Part shown: in pieces, positions 8,301 to 9,967 of the stretch | Position numbering within the stretch: the first letter of the stretch is position 1 | Layout: each line of letters starts with the position of its first letter | Source: Candidatus Zixiibacteriota bacterium | Lineage (GTDB): Bacteria; Zixibacteria; MSB-5A5; JAABVY01; JAHJOQ01 | Assembly: GCA_024275215.1 (NCBI GenBank) | Contig: JAJRZO010000325.1 | Coordinates: forward strand, 1 to 9,967 | DNA: 9,967 bases | Reading direction: 5' to 3' | Made by a program: the position numbers and the translations under genes | Notes under the pieces: generated by a model | Told to the model about the DNA's origin: nothing | Seen by the model: the letters and a program-made list of their open reading frames with translations, nothing else | Databases searched by the model: none

Positions 8301-9914
8301 CAGGTCGAGTGCGACCGGGCATGTTGAAGCCAGGTCCGGAGTATTAGAAGCATCGATCTCGAACGCTACATCATCACCTATATTAATAATGTTGTTGGAA
8401 TCGAGATCCAGCTCACGCGTGTATGAAGCTGTAACCGGACAGTCTGGTGGATCGTTGTCAACCGGGAAGTGCGCTAACGCAGAATCCACATTCCAGTTGC
8501 ACGCGTTGTCATAAGCCCAGACCCAGAATCTTGAACCTGTTGAATCGGCATCCAGATCGAGGTTGCCTTGTGACAAGCCAAGTCTTCTGGTGTATCTGCG
8601 ATCACCAGCCGCATCGTCGAGAATGATCGTGTCGGCATAACCCCAATTGGTCATGTCAGCCCACACAGAATCAACTTCATCGTACGGGTTGGTGGTCATG
8701 TATGCAAATATCTGAATCGTGTCGCCTATCGCGGCTGTGCCATCGTTGTTGGCATCATACACGAGGTCGACCCAAACCGAATCGCCGTCGAACAGCGGTT
8801 TCTGGTTGTCGATAGCATACGGCACGAGCAACGAATCGATAAGCTGGTTACCCGGCTCATCTTCAACTGTTACGATCAGATACCAGAATCCGGATGCGAC
8901 ATCCAGTGGTGGTGTGATCGATGTCTCAGGCAGTTTCCAGCCGAGAGTCATACCTGAATCGGCTCCCACAGCTATCGTGTCAGTGAAGGCTTGTGCCGAC
9001 CCTCCGCCAAATACCTGAATCTGAGCGTACGCCTTGTAAATTTCGAAGACGTTTACCGTATCCCAGGCAATGATGAAGATCGAATCGCCGAGGTTGACCA
9101 TTCCGTTGCCGCCGCAACTGTCGTTGTCTGCAGCAAGCATGAAATCAATCGTTACCTCAGGTGGCTTTGTGTCGAAAACCAACACGCGGCCATCACCGGC
9201 ATGCATAGTACTCTGATCCTCATAAGTATGTGGCCAGGTTCCAGATGCATTATATCTCAGCGTATCGGTCACTCCTGTGGGAGCGAAGCCGTTTTGAGCC
9301 AGCTCAATGCCATTCTGGAATATCTTCAGGCCAGCAAACTCATCATTCCAAGTCGGATCGACCCTGGCAGAGTCGATATCAACTTCGAACCAGTAGAAAA
9401 CAGTGTCGCCCGCCGGGATCGTGTCATTAAGACCCGTAAACGCTAGCGTCGTGTTCTCAGCGAAGTCAGTTGAACTGCCAAGGTCCAGGACCTCAGCTAT
9501 CTTTGTACCGCCAGTGTGAAGAGTGTCATCACTGCGATAAAGATAGATATTCTCAAACATATACGGTTCGTCATTGAAAGAGGCAACCGTAATCGCTCTG
9601 AGAGTATCCTGACTGCCTGTTAGGTTGGCAATATGGAATTTGTAAACCCTGGCCGCATCTGTCCTCGCAGATACTGTGTGGACAGTATCACCTGTCGTAG
9701 CAGCCAAGTATATCGAGTCAGCATGCGTATCGATATGGTAAGGGTGTATCAATTCCACGGCCATACTTGCCGAGCCGGAGAATGTGGCAGCAACTATGCC
9801 AGCAGACAGGTCGTCACCGCCTCCTCCGAGTGAAAGATCTCCTTGCGCCCAAGCGCTGCCGGAAAGCATTAACCCGGCTACAAGGAGAAAAAGAAAGGTG
9901 CGAACGTGTTTCAT
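2394..9914 (-). CDS. Giant secreted multidomain Ig-like/FnIII surface protein with a C-terminal T9SS-type (FlgD-like) sorting tail
   Basis: The protein has 2506 residues and is predicted to be exported and surface-attached or released. Residues 1-24 form a Sec signal peptide (basic n-region, FLFLLVAGLML core, cleavage after SAWA). Residues ~25-245 form a beta-rich N-terminal region. Residues 251-611 hold three Ig-like repeats of ~120 residues with Asp/Asn loops. Residues 612-708 form a fibronectin type III domain. About 709-1750 is a chain of Ig/cadherin-like sandwiches, recognisable by recurrent APSASIIYP-, PVTSV- and DxxGN-type boundaries. About 1750-2020 is a beta-rich module ending in YGIFAVAQ. 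About 2025-2415 holds further sandwiches with a Cys/Asp cluster. Residues 2419-2506 form the sorting tail. The chain looks strongly acidic, poor in Lys, rich in Trp and Tyr, and has roughly thirty cysteines, which suits an extracellular, disulfide- and calcium-stabilised protein. No catalytic domain is recognised, so adhesion, matrix or cell-surface structure is the likely role (inference). I chose the ATG at 9912-9914 because GGGGG lies seven nt upstream and the signal peptide begins there. An in-frame ATG at 9963-9965 would add 17 polar residues before it. The PorV-like gene follows on the same strand. Confidence 0.93.
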   Translation of the reverse strand: MKHVRTFLFLLVAGLMLSGSAWAQGDLSLGGGGDDLSAGIVAATFSGSASMAVELIHPYHIDTHADSIYLAATTGDTVHTVSARTDAARVYKFHIANLTGSQDTLRAITVASFNDEPYMFENIYLYRSDDTLHTGGTKIAEVLDLGSSTDFAENTTLAFTGLNDTIPAGDTVFYWFEVDIDSARVDPTWNDEFAGLKIFQNGIELAQNGFAPTGVTDTLRYNASGTWPHTYEDQSTMHAGDGRVLVFDTKPPEVTIDFMLAADNDSCGGNGMVNLGDSIFIIAWDTVNVFEIYKAYAQIQVFGGGSAQAFTDTIAVGADSGMTLGWKLPETSITPPLDVASGFWYLIVTVEDEPGNQLIDSLLVPYAIDNQKPLFDGDSVWVDLVYDANNDGTAAIGDTIQIFAYMTTNPYDEVDSVWADMTNWGYADTIILDDAAGDRRYTRRLGLSQGNLDLDADSTGSRFWVWAYDNACNWNVDSALAHFPVDNDPPDCPVTASYTRELDLDSNNIINIGDDVAFEIDASNTPDLASTCPVALDLMNSGLGGNQVQCIADTNAFGNYIYTWTVADGGFWAVDVGANVHTVPVVLTDDAGNTNVATCNTNAMAYRVDTDPPEPVTMLTPSQGPCAIMLDWKASNTDDSLYLVFWDGGDGVWDVADRTTPVGSSNDTTWTTDGTVIVQPGLTYQFFVRTIDDANNTEYNFTTVAMIADCEAPDICIDYPATGGAYGVFNSLSLNLSTPEGDAAACSLYVRHQDAGTGTPGPWMFYDLMSQVAGGQQFVDTIDQAGMTSLFTFPPNRNVYDVMTVGVDTLGNGQTWTEALAACPAFEFTWFYVALAPYLVSVNGAVSAQTGCGFDITLDTMNLVEIDVPSYVPGDTFTVDVFVNTLDDPNQRVNYYEGVDAMPFQFYLNATNFAKGTNTVWVRVTRNDQNTGTFPFNVCAPDTVAPSASIIYPTDGQRVRKMNSVLRPLNVWARVNDWAYDPSPVTRVDFEHALLSDYMANGESAFSVFDVQTIPAFGDTFEGNWNNMAFVDGDTVILRAVFYDNLNNNQATPYVTVVLDGHATDIVLTCQQAVDVNGIPTIAGTVDFYAEIQESYNDFANLKLYVRKTTDPDVFANYTLIGVLMPATDEGTYVYYGYNTAGLTSNIFWDFRVIATDITGNVMWDYDDDGVFDDNTFDPTGTVNSDMRWFVDNMAAPIAFSQFEANGITFYTPSTKLSGTGMVYAQARSDMTVWSQTIPMSDTMEVAGIRYGWLSANPGTITWVAQGAADPWYTATFNPYTLGLYTDDDIMNRYISAWLIVEKTDVLNRPVTRDTIQVTILDVDPNQAVITSLLWQNYYWGNISLTAGALNAYNMYSVTYQYATEGAPTTWHDIATSYDVGGSFPATWQTLGAVADGWVWVRAVLTDSSFNVDQNPVATKIFIANELPNASLQSVTLPSGTAVADSGFIGHNTIFTASASHDNPDIPIDSVVFMYKNVLSGTWLTWSTDYYPPYNAQWLNTITSDGSFHFRVRAYNRAGRYVDSDYWTLYNDETNPTIAATKICDQDVESNNDPQLDLNACMPVADLYAMFKDDASWSGANSGIVKVAFELRNNSGTSMYYQTIDPATDGEQTSSFNISGLPEGTYRFYFYGWDLVGNKTTFGPVYGYITDQSAPVTSVIGYYGNRLYGYDWSGDASEVLFQYQDGDAWIGIGTGNITTGVKTGTVGLGNGFWWTEFDASSITGTHNFRMLASDGTNSNEATATQISATADGNGGLTFAAGELTDLVIMKNYQNDNSQGVLRVTAPSGNEPVALGVYQDDFNDPPDFNYEVIDLNPNTNGGTLFQEDVHPYGYVCGGYSIFFVGSADGTGAVSSMIQTYTYWDDLPSTYTGIDDKVTVNLPDGDHYGCMIMMETWLPKSGEPQDDWVPVANHNGSIYANYIGCADYDDTSPKADGGGYQVLSSSYCCFDDNHYAQITMSYDPSIDVPAESLTVLRWDPDYSEWKSDGIYKLRDDAWFDTENHTVQFSTSCLYGIFAVAQHINEPEGNVNIEFYDAYPWCTSDGENYYTSPTQEGEMPKFVFHVSTHEFADINFDDFVVKIDGITILEQGNDAYKTAVCWDDVSGLLSIYMTDDCDDMYDEGCECSAPPFDCGSHTVYIEAKNNQGAWNSLTWTFNVDCTPPDVVFDNYYVSKNPTITFSLSDAESGIDWEKVFVDVLAIESNDTNSAHPNQDDNLFFLGTFFPGQVGYYYDDETGTVTITTHYELEDERAIAVAIYDGERSDYAYYYSTGDPVSYGEWDEFYLENHGIHDCVSNPADPWFQILAVDYDGPVILAQGETRTSKLDALPNDCPTVITIADDGSGVKEVFVYEDDILISEASGDLEPGSYKTDVLQNGDLTLRYCKTPGTRTRIVANDNVGNPRERIWSAFGDDEYTDAGEPYNYPNPFDPSQGERTLIVSGFEGNGIAVKIYDFGGEEVIELNANSAGQVYWNGMTTDGVRVANGVYFAYCTTQDGQHKVVKIAVISK
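2397..2660 (-). other. C-terminal FlgD-like Ig fold / type A sorting domain of the giant protein
   Basis: Residues 2419-2506 begin with PYNYPNPF and then show an alternating strand pattern: VKIYDFGGEEV, YWNGMTTDGVRVANGVYF and a final KVVKIAVISK. This is the standard layout of the FlgD-like Ig / T9SS type A tail (YPNPF, then IYD..G..V, then W.G....G..V..GVYF, then a basic K-rich end). In Bacteroidetes such tails direct cargo through the type IX machinery and are usually cleaved. In other FCB phyla the same tail is common, but its processing is less well established. Confidence 0.88.
7791..8081 (-). other. Fibronectin type III domain within the giant protein
   Basis: Residues 612-708 start with PPEPVTMLTPSQGPCAIMLD and continue with the B-strand tryptophan (DWKAS), a YLVFW strand, a TTWTTDG turn and PGLTYQFFVRTIDDANN. 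The B-strand Trp, the PG-LTY-F-V strand and the closing N-rich turn are the usual FnIII landmarks, and the ~97-residue length fits. It directly follows the third loop-bearing repeat and probably acts as a spacer or binding module. Confidence 0.75.
8082..9164 (-). repeat. Three tandem ~120-residue Ig-like repeats with dockerin-like Asp/Asn loops
   Basis: Repeat boundaries at PPEVTIDF (residue 251), KPLFDGD (372), PPDCPVTA (489) and the following PPEP (612) give spacings of 121, 117 and 123 residues. About 15 residues into repeats 2 and 3 is a loop ending in IGD: DANNDGTAAIGD (387-398) and DLDSNNIINIGD (503-514). In repeat 1 the equivalent is a disrupted GNGMVNLGD (ending 277) after DNDSCG. Repeat 2 has Asp/Asn at positions 1, 3, 5 and 12 of a 12-residue EF-hand/dockerin-type loop. 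Each repeat ends with a V-x-D-xx-GN-like strand and a Y-x-x-D-N/D-PP linker. The repeats are divergent at DNA level, so the duplication is old. Confidence 0.8.
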
Positions 9915-9917
9915 TCG

Positions 9918-9939
9918 ACAACCCCCTGCAGTAGGTTGT
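9918..9939 (-). promoter_or_regulatory. Ribosome-binding site of the giant gene, inside a small inverted repeat
   Basis: On the minus strand GGGGG (9922-9926) lies seven nt before the ATG at 9912-9914 and is the best Shine-Dalgarno candidate, with the same spacing as the one before the PorV-like gene. ACAACC (9934-9939) and GGTTGT (9918-9923) are complementary around a ten-base loop, so part of the G-run would be paired. The stem is only six pairs, so a regulatory role is possible but weakly supported. The promoter must lie beyond the window edge. Confidence 0.5.
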
Positions 9940-9967
9940 AAGGTTACTGGTTTCTTTTCCGTCATTG

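Noticed and set aside
9915..9965. Upstream ATG at 9963-9965 as start of the giant protein
   Set aside because: It would add 17 polar residues ahead of a typical signal peptide and skip the well-placed GGGGG ribosome-binding site before the ATG at 9912-9914. It is not formally excluded, because the upstream sequence is missing.

Overview
All of the genes that can be supported lie on the minus strand. The window reads as a piece of a chromosome from an uncultured Gram-negative bacterium of the FCB superphylum (Zixibacteria, KSB1, Latescibacterota, Marinimicrobia or similar). This placement is an inference from three things: a PorV/PorQ-family outer-membrane protein, a very large secreted protein ending in a YPNPF-type FlgD-like/type A sorting tail of type IX secretion cargo, and a moderate GC content. 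The phylum cannot be settled from this window.

Layout in transcription order, from high to low coordinates. First comes a 2506-residue extracellular multidomain protein (9914-2394). It has a Sec signal peptide, an N-terminal beta-rich region, three ~120-residue Ig-like repeats with dockerin/EF-hand-like Asp/Asn loops, a fibronectin type III domain, a long tract of further beta-sandwich segments and a C-terminal sorting tail. After 65 nt carrying a perfect 10-bp hairpin comes a PorV/PorQ-like gene (2328-1426), interrupted by one in-frame TAA at codon 142 and closed by a strong intrinsic terminator (1410-1374). A second group follows: an unrecognised 195-residue protein (1339-752) and a Lon-protease-like gene (from about 639 and running off the window at base 1). 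The Lon-like gene lacks the usual N-terminal substrate-binding domain and has lost the key residues of Walker A, Walker B and the pore loop.

The first two genes make sense together. PorV-family proteins are outer-membrane barrels that in Bacteroidetes accept T9SS cargo, and the giant protein has the architecture of such cargo. Why a catalytically degenerate Lon-like AAA+ protein lies next to them is unknown. I see no tRNA, rRNA, CRISPR array, insertion sequence or phage gene. No gap between genes exceeds about 115 bases.
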